64,000 nt of DNA, from NCBI RefSeq assembly GCF_000512695.2, contig NZ_AZRW02000002.1, positions 62,001 through 126,000 on the forward strand, read 5' to 3'. Shown piece after piece: positions 8,976 through 17,359 of this stretch (its first letter is position 1; the number at the start of each line of letters is the position of its first letter). Origin of the DNA: Pseudomonas sp. QTF5. Its GTDB lineage: Bacteria; Pseudomonadota; Gammaproteobacteria; Pseudomonadales; Pseudomonadaceae. Made by a program: the position numbers and the translations under genes. Under the pieces are notes generated by a model, which had not been told where the DNA came from, made no database searches, and saw nothing but the letters and a program-made list of their open reading frames with translations.

Positions 8976-10373
8976 TCAGCAGGGTGTCGCGGCGCCTTTG
9001 CGCGCGTACCACCACCAGGTCACCACGATGCAGCTCAGGTAAAAGACGACGAACATGTAGAAGGCCATCTCCGGGCCGCCGGTCTGGGCCATCGAAGTGC
9101 CGAAGGATTTGGGAATGAAGAACGCACCGAAGGCGCCCATGGCCGAACTGAAGCCCAGGACGGCGGCTGACTCTTTACCGGCATTTTTCAGCGCCTGTTC
9201 GCGCACGGCGGGTGGTTTTCCGGCCGAGGCTTTTTCGTGTTGGGTGCGGAAGATCACCGGGATCATCCGGAAGGTGGAACCGTTGCCGATGCCAGTGGTA
9301 ATGAACAGCAGCATGAACATGCCGAGATAGCCGTAGAAGTTGCCGGGCTCACCGTTCTGCGGCAGGAAGTGCATGACGCCGAAGACCATCACGATCATCG
9401 CGACGAAGTTCCACAAGGTCACCGTTGCGCCGCCGAGTTTGTCAGCCAGCCAGCCGCCCAATGGACGGACCAGCGCACCCACTAACGGGCCAAGGAAGGC
9501 GAACTTCAAGGCGATGACGTCAGGAAAGGAGGTTTTGATCAGCAGCGGAAACGCGGCGGAAAAACCGATGAATGAACCGAAGGTCGCCAGGTACAACCAG
9601 CACATCAGCCAGTTGTGTTTGCGTTTGAAGATGACGGCCTGCTCGCTAAAGGAAGCGCGGGCACTGGATAAGTCATTCATGCAGAACCAGGCCAGCACCG
9701 TCACCAGGACAATAAACGGCACCCAGATGAAGCCGGCGTTCTGCAACCACAACTGACCACCGTCCGGCAACGCTTGCGGCGAGCCGCCCATGAAGCCGAA
9801 CACACCGAAGGTAATCACCAGCGGCACGCAGAACTGCATCACCGAGACGCCCAGGTTACCCAGCCCGGCGTTGAGGCCAAGGGCCGTGCCCTGCTGCGAC
9901 TTGGGATAGAAGAAGCTGATGTTGGACATGCTTGAGGCAAAGTTGCCGCCACCAAAACCGCAGAGCAAGGCAATCAACACGAACACGCTGTAGGAGGTGC
10001 TCGGGTCCTGCACGGCGAAGCCCATCCAGATTGATGGCAGCAACAGCGACGCGGTGCTCAGGGCGGTCCAGCGACGGCCGCCGAAGATCGGCACCATGAA
10101 GGAATAGAAGACGCGCAAGGTCGCGCCGGACAACCCCGGCAACGCCGCCAGCCAGAACAGCTGGTCAGTGGTGAAGCTGAAGCCGATGGCGTTCAAACGC
10201 ACAATCACCGTGCTCCAGACCATCCACACCGCAAAGGCCAACAGCAGCGCAGGAATGGAAATCCACAAGTTGCGAGTGGCGGTCTGTTTGCCGCTACTTC
10301 CCCAGAACGCGGGGTCCTCGGGGCGCCAGTCATGAATGACCGGGCCTTTGTCAGGCTTTTGCAGAACGGACAT
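8976..10373 (-). CDS. narK2: Nitrate/nitrite transporter NarK2 (MFS)
   Basis: A major facilitator superfamily protein of 465 aa with about 12 membrane segments. The nitrate-signature region GFGGGNFASSMSNISFFYP is present in the first half, with a second Gly-rich signature (TTGIGNGSTFRMIP) in the second half. In related bacteria the NarK2 type is the nitrite/nitrate antiporter that exports nitrite as nitrate enters. Its start lies inside the end of narK1 (23-base overlap), so the two transporters are coupled. The split of roles between NarK1 and NarK2 comes from the family, not from this sequence. Confidence 0.93.
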   Translation of the reverse strand: MSVLQKPDKGPVIHDWRPEDPAFWGSSGKQTATRNLWISIPALLLAFAVWMVWSTVIVRLNAIGFSFTTDQLFWLAALPGLSGATLRVFYSFMVPIFGGRRWTALSTASLLLPSIWMGFAVQDPSTSYSVFVLIALLCGFGGGNFASSMSNISFFYPKSQQGTALGLNAGLGNLGVSVMQFCVPLVITFGVFGFMGGSPQALPDGGQLWLQNAGFIWVPFIVLVTVLAWFCMNDLSSARASFSEQAVIFKRKHNWLMCWLYLATFGSFIGFSAAFPLLIKTSFPDVIALKFAFLGPLVGALVRPLGGWLADKLGGATVTLWNFVAMIVMVFGVMHFLPQNGEPGNFYGYLGMFMLLFITTGIGNGSTFRMIPVIFRTQHEKASAGKPPAVREQALKNAGKESAAVLGFSSAMGAFGAFFIPKSFGTSMAQTGGPEMAFYMFVVFYLSCIVVTWWWYARKGAATPC

Positions 10374-11655
10374 GTTCTTCTCCTAGGGCAATGCTGGAAA
10401 TCGGGGACGGGGTCAGCAGCGGCGCTTTACCCAGCACCGGGCTTTTGCGTATTTCGCTGAAGTACATCCAGGTGAGGGAGACCCAGACCACGCCGTACAT
10501 CAACATGAAGCAGGAAGAGCGCACGCCGGTGAGGTCCACCAGGGCGCCAAACAGGATCGGCAGCACAAAACCGCCCAGGCCACCCGCCAGACCGACGATG
10601 CCGGACACCGCGCCCATGTTTTTCGGGTAGTCATTGGCGATGTATTTGAAAACCGAGGCCTTGCCGAACGCGAAGGCGATGCCCATGACGAACAGCAGCA
10701 CGGTGAACAGCGCGGGGCTCAGGCCGATGTGGAAATCCAACGGACCGTTGATGGTCTGCACTTGCAGCTGGGTCTGGGGATACGAGAGCAGGAACAGGCA
10801 GATCCAGCTGACCCACAACACCCACCAGGTCACGCTTTGCGCACCCCAGCGATCCGACATCCAGCCGCCGACGGCGCGCAGCACGCCACCGGGCAGGGAA
10901 AAACAGGCCGCCAGCAGCGCCGCGCTTTGCAGGCTGAAACCGTATTCCTGCACGTAGTACTTGGTCATCCACAGCGCCAGGGCCACGTAGCCACCGAAGA
11001 CAATCGAGTAGTACTGGCAGTAGCGCCACACCGCAGGGTCTTTCAGCGAGCGCAGTTGCTCACGCAAGGTAGCGCCGGTGGCACTGTGGTGGTCCTTGTT
11101 TTCGGCACTGAGGAACCAGAACAACAGCGCGGTAATGAAGAGGATCGCGCTGAAGACTTTCGGCACCAGTTGCCAGCTGCCAGCAGCGATCAGTGCCGGG
11201 GCGAGAAACTTGGTCACCGCAGCCCCGGCGTTACCGGCGCCGAAGATGCCCATGGCGAAGCCTTGATTCTCCTTGTCGAACCATTTGGCGACGTAGGCAA
11301 TCCCGACCGAGAACGAGCCGCCGGCCAGGCCGACGAACAAACCCAGCACCAGGAACTGCCAGTAGGCGGTGGCGTGACTGATCAAATACAGCGGTGCGAC
11401 GCAGGCCAGCATCAGCAGGAAGAACACGCTGCGCCCGCCAAAGCGGTCGGTCAGCAGACCCAGCGGCAAACGCACCAGCGAGCCGGTCAGCACCGGGGTC
11501 GCGGCCAGCAGGCCGAACTGGGTTTCGTTGAGCTGGAGCAGTTCCTTGATCGGCACCCCGAGCACGGCAAACATCATCCAGACCATGAAGCACACGGTGA
11601 AGGCCAGCGTGCTCATGCCCAGCACCAAGCCTTGTCGTACACGCGGTGGGTTCAC
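10351..11655 (-). CDS. narK1: Nitrate transporter NarK1 (MFS)
   Basis: A second MFS nitrate transporter, 434 aa with about 12 membrane segments. The nitrate signature appears as GLAGGSFSVGIAYVAKWF, with a matching Gly-rich motif (GLAGGLGGFVLP) in the second half. NarK1-type proteins are proposed nitrate/proton symporters that start nitrate uptake. It is the first gene of the nar operon. The ANR/DNR box centred near 11720 and the NarL 7-2-7 site at 11766-11781 lie just upstream, so expression should need low oxygen and nitrate. Confidence 0.93.
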   Translation of the reverse strand: MNPPRVRQGLVLGMSTLAFTVCFMVWMMFAVLGVPIKELLQLNETQFGLLAATPVLTGSLVRLPLGLLTDRFGGRSVFFLLMLACVAPLYLISHATAYWQFLVLGLFVGLAGGSFSVGIAYVAKWFDKENQGFAMGIFGAGNAGAAVTKFLAPALIAAGSWQLVPKVFSAILFITALLFWFLSAENKDHHSATGATLREQLRSLKDPAVWRYCQYYSIVFGGYVALALWMTKYYVQEYGFSLQSAALLAACFSLPGGVLRAVGGWMSDRWGAQSVTWWVLWVSWICLFLLSYPQTQLQVQTINGPLDFHIGLSPALFTVLLFVMGIAFAFGKASVFKYIANDYPKNMGAVSGIVGLAGGLGGFVLPILFGALVDLTGVRSSCFMLMYGVVWVSLTWMYFSEIRKSPVLGKAPLLTPSPISSIALGEEHVRSAKA

Positions 11656-11713
11656 AATGCTCTCCAGTCAGTTAGCCATGCCGGCAGACTAGAGAGGGCA
11701 ACCCCGCAAAAAC

Positions 11714-11727
11714 TTGATCCATGTCAA
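11714..11727 (-). promoter_or_regulatory. ANR/DNR box for narK1
   Basis: TTGATCCATGTCAA matches TTGAT-N4-ATCAA with one change. A class II site centred 41.5 bases before the start of transcription would put that start near 11679, about 24 bases before the narK1 ATG. The opposite orientation toward narX is also possible. Confidence 0.8.
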
Positions 11728-11765
11728 CGAAGCCCATGGGGGCATAGGCCTATGCTTGTGCGGTC

Positions 11766-11781
11766 TACCTCTAAGGAGGTA
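11766..11781. promoter_or_regulatory. NarL 7-2-7 binding site, narK1/narX intergenic
   Basis: TACCTCT-AA-GGAGGTA is an inverted pair of NarL heptamers (TACYNMT) with the exact 2-base spacing. It lies about 45 bases behind the ANR/DNR box relative to narK1, which suits joint activation by NarL and ANR/DNR. Confidence 0.82.
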
Positions 11782-11794
11782 GTTCGAGACAACC

Positions 11795-11832
11795 TTAAAA
11801 CCCTTTATTTATCAGCTTGTTAAGGGTTTTAA
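11795..11832. other. 11-bp perfect inverted repeat between narK1 and narX
   Basis: TTAAAACCCTT and AAGGGTTTTAA pair perfectly around a 16-base AT-rich loop. There is no T tract typical of a terminator on either side, so it could be a protein-binding or DNA-bending site between the divergent promoters. The function is unknown. Confidence 0.5.
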
Positions 11833-11862
11833 CCGATGCTTTTGCTGACAAGGAACCGTCGG

Positions 11863-11878
11863 CAACTCTTTAGAGGTA
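11863..11878. promoter_or_regulatory. Possible second NarL site upstream of narX
   Basis: CAACTCT-TT-AGAGGTA has one perfect NarL heptamer (read on the minus strand as TACCTCT) and a weak partner with 7-2-7 spacing. It lies about 80 bases before narX and could mediate narXL autoregulation. Confidence 0.45.
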
Positions 11879-11959
11879 GCGCGCCCGGGATCGGCGGCAA
11901 AACCCCACTTTGGTGCTGCACATGCTCTGTTTTCCTTATTTCTTCCGAGGCCTGCGCTG

Positions 11960-13762
11960 ATGATGCGCTGGTTGCGCAGCTCCCTGCCCGCTCGCGCGGG
12001 GCTGGCGGTGATCCTGATCGCCGTGCTGGCGCTCGCCAGTTCATTGAGCGCCGGGCTGATCGCCTGGTTCAGCCAAGGCGATGCCGCCGCCATCAACACC
12101 GCAGGCTCGGTGCGCATGGAGACCTACCACCTGAGCTGGAAACTCGCCGCGGGTGCAACGCCCTCAGAAATCGCCGCCATCACCGACAGCCTGCAAACCC
12201 GTCTCACCAGCCAGTCACTCAAGGCCGTGCTGGAAGATGGCCCGACCACCGCCCTGCAAGTCAGCTATGGGCAAATCCAGCAACAATGGAACGAGGATTT
12301 ACGCCCGGCACTTGAGCGCGGCGATGCTGCGGCCTTTCAGGTCCAGACCCACTCCTTCGTTGAGCAACTGAACCAATTCGTCAATCTGTTGCAGCGCCAG
12401 AGCGAACAAAAGCAAGGCTGGCAACAGGCGATCCAGGGCATGGCCCTGTTCACCACCATGATCGTCCTGCTGATCGGGTTATATGAGTTGCAGTACGGCG
12501 TCGTCACCCCTTTGAAGGAGTTGGTGGACGCAACCCAGCGCTTTCGTCGCGGCGATTTCAAAGTGCGGGTCAACCATCAGTCCCGGGATGAACTGGGTCA
12601 GTTGGCCACGAGTTTCAACACCATGGCCGAAACGATCGAAGAGTCGCATCGCACTCTGGAAAGTCAGGTCCGGCAGAAAACCCTGAACCTGCAACAAGCC
12701 AATGCCGCCCTGGAGCTTCTGTATCAAACCAGCCGAAGCCTGGCCACACGCCTGGCCAATGCCGAAGGCCTGGATGAATTGATCCGCCGCTTCCAGCAAC
12801 GCCTGCCCGGCTTGCGCCTGTCGCTGTGTCTGCAAGGCCAACTGCAGGCACCGGCCCAGCAGTTGCTCGCCCTGCATGGCGCGAACATCCGGGAAGTCTG
12901 CGCCAGTAGCGACTGCGCCACGTGCCAGCGGCACCCTAAAACTAACCCGCAAATCTTCAGCATCAGCAACCAGGGCAGTGAACTGGGTGAACTCAAGGCG
13001 CACTTTGTCGACGGTCATCCCATGCAAGCCTGGGAAACCCAGCTGATCCAGGCCCTGGCCAATCTGATCGGCACCTCGCTCTCGCTCAAGCGCCAACGGG
13101 AACAGGATCATCGCCTGCTACTGCTCGAAGAACGCACGATCATCGCCCGCGAGCTGCATGATTCACTGGCCCAGGCCCTGTCCTACATGAAGCTGCAAGT
13201 CAGCCGCATGCAGACCCTGATGCGCCGCGGCGAACCGGTCCAGACCCTGGAAACCGTCACCGCCGAATTGCGCGAGGGACTGAACAACGCCTATCGCCAG
13301 TTACGCGAGTTACTAACGACTTTTCGCTTGCAGATTCACGACGCGGGACTGGTACAGGAACTCAAGGACACGGCCGAGGAATTTTCCCGTCGCGGAGAAT
13401 TTCAGGTGCACCTGCACGTCGACACGCTGGCCTTTCAGCTATCGGCCAGCGAACAAATCCACATTTTGCAGATTACGCGCGAAGCGCTCTCCAACTGCCT
13501 GCGCCACGCCCATGCGCAAAACGCCTGGCTGCAACTGCGCCAGGACGGCGAGACGGTCAGGTTGTCGGTCGAAGACGACGGTCGCGGCTTCAGCGGCAAC
13601 GTCGACCAGCGCGAACACCACGGCCTGAACATCATGGATGAGCGCGCTCGCAGCTTGCGCGGCCAACTGCAGATATTTTCCAGGGAGCCCCAAGGCACCC
13701 GTGTCCAGCTGGAATTCCACCCGGAGTTTCTCGGGCAGCAAACAGAAGGTAGCGCCACATGA
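11960..13762 (+). CDS. narX: Nitrate/nitrite sensor histidine kinase NarX
   Basis: NarX is a membrane kinase that senses nitrate in the periplasm and phosphorylates NarL. The product is 600 aa. Membrane segments lie near residues 12-36 and 160-182. Between them is the P-box (TAGSVRMETYHLSW, about 47-60) that binds nitrate. A HAMP linker follows (about 180-235). The central module carries Cys 314, 319 and 322, known in NarX-type sensors. The HisKA_3 motif has the phospho-His at about 400 (ARELHDSLAQ), and the ATPase domain has DDGRGF. It overlaps narL by 4 bases and is divergent from narK1, so it sits next to its main target. Confidence 0.96.
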   Translation: MMRWLRSSLPARAGLAVILIAVLALASSLSAGLIAWFSQGDAAAINTAGSVRMETYHLSWKLAAGATPSEIAAITDSLQTRLTSQSLKAVLEDGPTTALQVSYGQIQQQWNEDLRPALERGDAAAFQVQTHSFVEQLNQFVNLLQRQSEQKQGWQQAIQGMALFTTMIVLLIGLYELQYGVVTPLKELVDATQRFRRGDFKVRVNHQSRDELGQLATSFNTMAETIEESHRTLESQVRQKTLNLQQANAALELLYQTSRSLATRLANAEGLDELIRRFQQRLPGLRLSLCLQGQLQAPAQQLLALHGANIREVCASSDCATCQRHPKTNPQIFSISNQGSELGELKAHFVDGHPMQAWETQLIQALANLIGTSLSLKRQREQDHRLLLLEERTIIARELHDSLAQALSYMKLQVSRMQTLMRRGEPVQTLETVTAELREGLNNAYRQLRELLTTFRLQIHDAGLVQELKDTAEEFSRRGEFQVHLHVDTLAFQLSASEQIHILQITREALSNCLRHAHAQNAWLQLRQDGETVRLSVEDDGRGFSGNVDQREHHGLNIMDERARSLRGQLQIFSREPQGTRVQLEFHPEFLGQQTEGSAT

Positions 13763-14406
13763 ACCCGTCCCCACAACACAAAATCCTGCTGGTAGACGAT
13801 CACCCGATGATGCGTCACGGCATTCGTCAGATGCTCGAACTCGAAGATGATTTCCTGATCGTCGGCGAAGCGAGCCAGGGTGAAGAAGCACTCGGCCTGA
13901 TTGAGCCGCTTCGACCGGATCTGGTCTTGCTCGACAACAACATGCCGCAAATGAATGGCATCGAAACCCTGCGCCGACTACGGGCCATGCACTACACCGG
14001 CAAAGTGCTGCTGTTTACGGTATCGGACGCCGAAGACGATATTCGTGATGCACTGCGCCTGGATGCCGACGGCTATCTGCTCAAGGACATGGAACCGGAA
14101 CTGTTGATTCAGTACATCCGGGATGCGCTGAACGGCGCGCTGGTGATCAGCCCGGGACTGACCCAAGTCATGGCGCAAGCGCTGCGCGCTCCTGCGCGTC
14201 AAGCCGTGGTGGAACTGACCGAGCGTGAGCGTCAGGTGCTGAAAACCATCGCCAGCGGCTTCAGCAACAAGGTCATCGGGCACAAGCTGGGCATCACCGA
14301 AGGGACGGTCAAGGTTCACGTCAAGAATCTGCTGCACAAACTCGGCTTGCGTTCGCGGGTAGAGGCGGCGGTGTGGGCCATGGAGCATCTGCGCAGTGCG
14401 GGCTGA
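13759..14406 (+). CDS. narL: Nitrate-responsive response regulator NarL
   Basis: NarL is a LuxR/FixJ-type regulator that, once phosphorylated by NarX, binds TACYNMT heptamers and activates nar genes. The product is 215 aa. The receiver domain (about 8-125) has the acidic pair near 13-14, phospho-acceptor Asp59 (LLDNNMP) and Lys109. The C-terminal HTH (about 148-212) has the family pattern ERERQVLKTIASGFSNKVIG. Candidate targets are visible here as 7-2-7 sites at 11766, 14413 and 21786. Confidence 0.96.
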   Translation: MNPSPQHKILLVDDHPMMRHGIRQMLELEDDFLIVGEASQGEEALGLIEPLRPDLVLLDNNMPQMNGIETLRRLRAMHYTGKVLLFTVSDAEDDIRDALRLDADGYLLKDMEPELLIQYIRDALNGALVISPGLTQVMAQALRAPARQAVVELTERERQVLKTIASGFSNKVIGHKLGITEGTVKVHVKNLLHKLGLRSRVEAAVWAMEHLRSAG

Positions 14407-14412
14407 CGAGCC

Positions 14413-14428
14413 TTCCTCTTTGGAGGTA
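14413..14428. promoter_or_regulatory. NarL 7-2-7 site upstream of the DNR-like gene
   Basis: TTCCTCT-TT-GGAGGTA has the spacing of a NarL pair. The second half equals that of the narK1/narX site, and the first has one mismatch. It lies about 65-80 bases before the start codon at 14493, in the narL to regulator gap. Confidence 0.65.
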
Positions 14429-14492
14429 GGCCTGTAGAGGCATAGGTCATCGAGCCTGCGCTCTCTACTATGACGGTCAGCGGAGGTACGCC

Positions 14493-15167
14493 ATGCTGAC
14501 TCACCCTTCCATCGTTTTAACGCTGCGCCGTCATCATCTGTTCAGCCAACTGCCGGAGAAAGTCTTCGAGGAAGTCTGCAGCCTGGCCATGCTCAAACGC
14601 CTGAGTTGTCACAGCACGCTCATGCATCAAGGGGATCCGGCCAGGCGTTTTTTCCTGCTGGTCAGCGGCCAGGTCAAGTTGTACCGGCTCACCGGCGAAG
14701 GCCAGGAAAACCTGGTGGAGATCATCCAGCCCGGCCAGACCTTTGCCGAAGCCTTGCTGTTCAGCCAGGCCCGGCTCTACCCGGTGAGTGCCTCCGCGCT
14801 GAAGGACAGTGTGCTGGTGAGCATCGACGGCAACCATTACCGCAATGCCCTGGAGGACCAGCCAAAAGTCTGTCTGGCGATCCTCGCGAGCATGAGCGTT
14901 CACCTGCACCTGCGCCTGCGTGACATCGATACCTTGACCATGGCCAGTGCGACCCGTCGGGTGATCAATTTTCTGTTCCAGGAACGCCACCCGGTGACCG
15001 GCCAGATTGTCTTGCAGGTATCCAAACGTCTGGTGGCGTCGAAGCTTGGGATTCAACCGGAAACCTTCTCGCGGATACTGCATCGCCTGGTGGAAAGCGG
15101 CCTGATTGCCATGGAACGACGCCATATCAGCATCCTCGCTGAAGAGGAGCTGGCGGCTTTCCAATAG
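14493..15167 (+). CDS. DNR-like Crp/Fnr-family regulator (first copy)
   Basis: A 224-aa Crp/Fnr-family transcription factor. It has an N-terminal cyclic-nucleotide-like beta barrel (about 15-125), a dimer helix and a C-terminal winged HTH with IQPETFSRILHRL as recognition helix. That recognition segment is nearly the same as in the dnr product at 27.4 kb, so both may read TTGAY-N4-RTCAA boxes. It lacks the N-terminal cysteine cluster of ANR/FNR, so it is DNR/NnrR-like and probably not a direct O2 sensor. The N-terminal half is clearly divergent from the other copy, so the signal may differ. A NarL-type site precedes it, which suggests nitrate control. Confidence 0.87.
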   Translation: MLTHPSIVLTLRRHHLFSQLPEKVFEEVCSLAMLKRLSCHSTLMHQGDPARRFFLLVSGQVKLYRLTGEGQENLVEIIQPGQTFAEALLFSQARLYPVSASALKDSVLVSIDGNHYRNALEDQPKVCLAILASMSVHLHLRLRDIDTLTMASATRRVINFLFQERHPVTGQIVLQVSKRLVASKLGIQPETFSRILHRLVESGLIAMERRHISILAEEELAAFQ

Positions 15168-15173
15168 CCGAAA

Positions 15174-15187
15174 TTGACCGCCATCAA
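15174..15187 (+). promoter_or_regulatory. ANR/DNR box upstream of the DGC-domain gene
   Basis: TTGACCGCCATCAA has one mismatch to TTGAT-N4-ATCAA. Its centre plus 41.5 predicts a transcript start near 15222, 20 bases before the ATG at 15242. The same 14-mer occurs upstream of pdxH at 22687. Confidence 0.7.
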
Positions 15188-15241
15188 GGCGCGATGCCAC
15201 GCACCTTGCACACTGACAGAGTCCATCCACGGAGAGTGCAA

Positions 15242-15640
15242 ATGCCCCGTTCAACCCTGCCTTTGGTTTACTCCTGCTCAGGTTGCTCCAACGTCGCCCA
15301 ACTGGCCAACACCCTGGCCGTGCGACTGGACCGCAGCGGCCTGGCTGAAATGTCCTGCATCGTCGGTGTCGGCGGGCATGTGGCGGCGCTGGTCAACAAA
15401 GCACGCTCGGGGCGCCGGATCTTCGCGCTGGATGGCTGCCCGCTGCAATGTGTTGAAAACTGCCTCAAGCAGCATGGGCTGCATGCTGATGTGCATCTGA
15501 TTCTCAGCCACTATGGGCTGCGTAAACGCCATGGTGAGGATTGCACCCAGGCGCAGAGTGATGAGTTGTTTGAAGGGATCAGGCAGTTGATTGCCAGTGA
15601 TGCTCGGCAGCATGTATACCGCCAGGAAACGATGGCCTGA
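15242..15640 (+). CDS. DGC-domain putative zinc-binding protein
   Basis: A 132-aa cytoplasmic protein of the DGC family, named for the DGCPLQC motif seen here at residues 64-70. Further cysteines at 12, 15, 39 and 74 fit a metal-binding or redox site. There is no signal peptide. The start at 15242 has GGAGAG upstream; longer frames run through the promoter. The biochemical role of the family is not known. The ANR/DNR box and the position after the regulator gene suggest it belongs to the anaerobic nitrogen-oxide response. Confidence 0.8.
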   Translation: MPRSTLPLVYSCSGCSNVAQLANTLAVRLDRSGLAEMSCIVGVGGHVAALVNKARSGRRIFALDGCPLQCVENCLKQHGLHADVHLILSHYGLRKRHGEDCTQAQSDELFEGIRQLIASDARQHVYRQETMA

Positions 15641-16106
15641 AGAACAACAAAAACCCTGTAGGAGCGGGCTTGTCGGCGCCCACAGTTGAGCAACTGCGGA
15701 CCTGAGGTAAATCCCAATGAGTAAGCGAGATAAATCCGGCCCATTCCAGGATAGGCTGACAAAAATTGGGACACCCTGTGCAATAGGGTTGCAACCCACG
15801 CAATAGAAAACGCTCCGCTGAGTCATCAACTGACGGGGCAAACATATCGACCTGCCGACGACACTTGCCCATGGATGCCGAAGGAATCTGTAGCCTGAAG
15901 CGGAAAAGGCCATCCTCGACTTAGCGTTAGCCCACCCGGAAGCCATCGCGAGGATGTTCGATAAAGATATTTAGCTGCGCTTTAAAAGGACACCCGTTGG
16001 CCGTGGCAACCGCTGGTCAGTGCGCAATAAAAAACGCATTGTCTTACGCATGATCATACGCAATACTTCGCAGGTAGCGGCACTCCACGCTTCCTGACGA
16101 CGAATT
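15641..16106. other. Non-coding stretch before the toxin-antitoxin genes
   Basis: About 470 bases with no convincing gene. A partial REP-like fragment (GTAGGAGCGGGCTTGTCGGCGCC, in part) lies near 15658-15682. Short frames on both strands have no recognisable protein features. It probably marks an insertion junction between the narXL block and the accessory genes. Confidence 0.5.
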
Positions 16107-16148
16107 GACAACTGAACTGACGACTGAACTGACAACTGAACTGACGAG
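16107..16148 (+). repeat. 12-base tandem repeats at the antitoxin promoter
   Basis: Three and a half copies of GAC(A/G)ACTGAACT run head to tail directly before the antitoxin gene, with a decayed unit just upstream. Repeats here are placed as expected for an operator bound by the antitoxin or toxin-antitoxin complex. Confidence 0.7.
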
Positions 16149-16157
16149 ATAAATGAC

Positions 16158-16439
16158 ATGAGTGCACTCCTAGACCGAGCTGAGCAGGCAGTGTCTGCCA
16201 CGGCTATGGCACGTAGTTTTGGAGCGCGATTGAAGGACATCGCCAGCGGGGAGGTAACCCACCTGGTGATATTCAAGGACAACGAACCAGCAGCGGTTTT
16301 AGTGGGCGTAAACGCCTACCAAGCGCTGCAGGACGAACTTGAAGATCTGCGCTCAGAACTACTAGCCATCGAACGCCTGTCCAGCCTCGACAATACAGTC
16401 ACAGTGAGCCTTGAAGACATGGAGGCTCGCTTTAGTTAG
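16158..16439 (+). CDS. Phd/YefM-family antitoxin
   Basis: A 93-aa antitoxin. The N-terminal part (VSATAMARSFGARLKDIASG and VIFKDNEPAAVLVGVNAYQAL) matches the Phd/YefM DNA-binding fold. The C-terminal, acidic and probably disordered part should wrap the toxin. The toxin gene follows within about 10 bases, so the two form an operon. Tandem 12-mers just upstream may be its operator. This pair is an accessory module with no link to denitrification visible in the sequence. Confidence 0.88.
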   Translation: MSALLDRAEQAVSATAMARSFGARLKDIASGEVTHLVIFKDNEPAAVLVGVNAYQALQDELEDLRSELLAIERLSSLDNTVTVSLEDMEARFS

Positions 16440-16450
16440 GCAAAGTGCAG

Positions 16451-16735
16451 ATGAATTGGAATGTTCGGTTTCACCCTGCTGTAGAAGATGATCTCAAACA
16501 GCTCGGAAGCGCCGAAGCGAAACGCATTCTGAAAGTCATTCGGGAGCGCATCGTTTCAGGAGAGCCCGACAAGATTGGTAAACCCCTTCGGGGAGCCTTG
16601 GCCGGATACCGCCGGATAAGGACAGGTGATGTGCGCATCGTTTATCGCGTGAACGGTACTGAAATCGTTTTAGTTTTGTGCGTTGGTGCTCGCCGAGACG
16701 AAGAGGTCTACGATTCTGCGACTAAACGAGTCTGA
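16451..16735 (+). CDS. RelE/ParE-superfamily toxin
   Basis: A basic protein of about 94 aa with the RelE/ParE fold pattern. It has VRFHPAVEDDLKQL at the start, then IGKPLRGALAGYRRIRTGDVRIVYRV in the core and a C-terminal strand VLCVGARRDEEVY. Most RelE relatives cut mRNA on the ribosome, but the sequence alone does not separate this from ParE-type gyrase inhibition. ATG at 16451 is preferred; a GTG at 16445 is also possible. It follows its antitoxin and ends at a strong terminator. Confidence 0.85.
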   Translation: MNWNVRFHPAVEDDLKQLGSAEAKRILKVIRERIVSGEPDKIGKPLRGALAGYRRIRTGDVRIVYRVNGTEIVLVLCVGARRDEEVYDSATKRV

Positions 16736-16740
16736 TTAAA

Positions 16741-16764
16741 AAACCCGCTTCGGCGGGTTTTTTC
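16741..16764 (+). terminator. Rho-independent terminator of the toxin-antitoxin operon
   Basis: AAACCCGCTTCGGCGGGTTT forms a stem with a stable TTCG loop and is followed by a T tract. It starts 5 bases after the toxin stop codon. Confidence 0.93.
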
Positions 16765-16782
16765 TTTTCCAGCCCGAGAAAC

Positions 16783-16810
16783 CCGTGGCGAGGGAGCTTG
16801 CTCCCGCTGG
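16783..16810. repeat. Single REP palindrome, family 2
   Basis: GTGGCGAGGGAGCTTGCTCC is the arm of a second REP family that also occurs as doublets near 19.8 and 27.0 kb. Only one arm is seen here. Confidence 0.7.
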
Positions 16811-16885
16811 GCTGCTCAGTAGCCCCAAAAAAGGAACAGCAGCACAGCCCAACGTCAGTCATCCACTCACCACAGCAGACCGCAC

Positions 16886-17242
16886 CTACGCAGGCTCAAT
16901 TTTATCCAGCACCCGGTTTGCAGTGATCTCAGCCACCATAATGCTGTTTGAAATACCCAGCAGCGCGTAGCGCGACTCACCCTCCAAATGATCCACCAAC
17001 TGATGGACCATTACATCGACAGAGGCAAGCGTCTCGACCAAAAAAACCGCCAAGGTTTCGGCAGTGGCCCCAGGGTCGACGGAAAACAGGGTGCTGCGTG
17101 TACGCGCGGTAGCTTTGATGTCGGCATTCGACGGGAAGTGGAAGTTCAGAGCCCGCTCGGCGGCCTCATTGAGCTTCTTTGAATCGGGTTCATACGGGGA
17201 GACCGGATCGATGTCCGGCGGGTTGGGCGTGACCTTGAACAT
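16886..17242 (-). CDS. DUF6124 family protein
   Basis: A protein of about 118 aa that starts MFKVTPNPP and contains SPYEPDSKKLNEAAERALN, the conserved opening of a Pseudomonas-specific family (DUF6124, earlier DUF3077). The second half (ETLAVFLVETLASVDVM, then a hydrophobic helix ending RVLDKIEP) also fits. These proteins are small, cytoplasmic and of unknown function, and often occur in several copies. The longer frame to 17353 lacks family support. No link to its neighbours is evident. Confidence 0.75.
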   Translation of the reverse strand: MFKVTPNPPDIDPVSPYEPDSKKLNEAAERALNFHFPSNADIKATARTRSTLFSVDPGATAETLAVFLVETLASVDVMVHQLVDHLEGESRYALLGISNSIMVAEITANRVLDKIEPA

Positions 17243-17359
17243 CCGCTGCCCAAACCCTATATTCCGTTTTCGCAATTCTCTTGCACCAGACGCAAAAAAC
17301 TCAAACCCTACCTCGCGCCAGAGCCCAATTTTTTCGCGCTCGGCATCAAGCAATGTCGA

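Noticed and set aside
14493-15167. Calling this gene anr
   Set aside because: It lacks the N-terminal Cys cluster needed for an FNR/ANR-type iron-sulfur sensor.
15278-15946. Minus-strand 222-codon frame
   Set aside because: Half of it is opposite the DGC gene and the rest crosses a REP fragment; no family features were seen.
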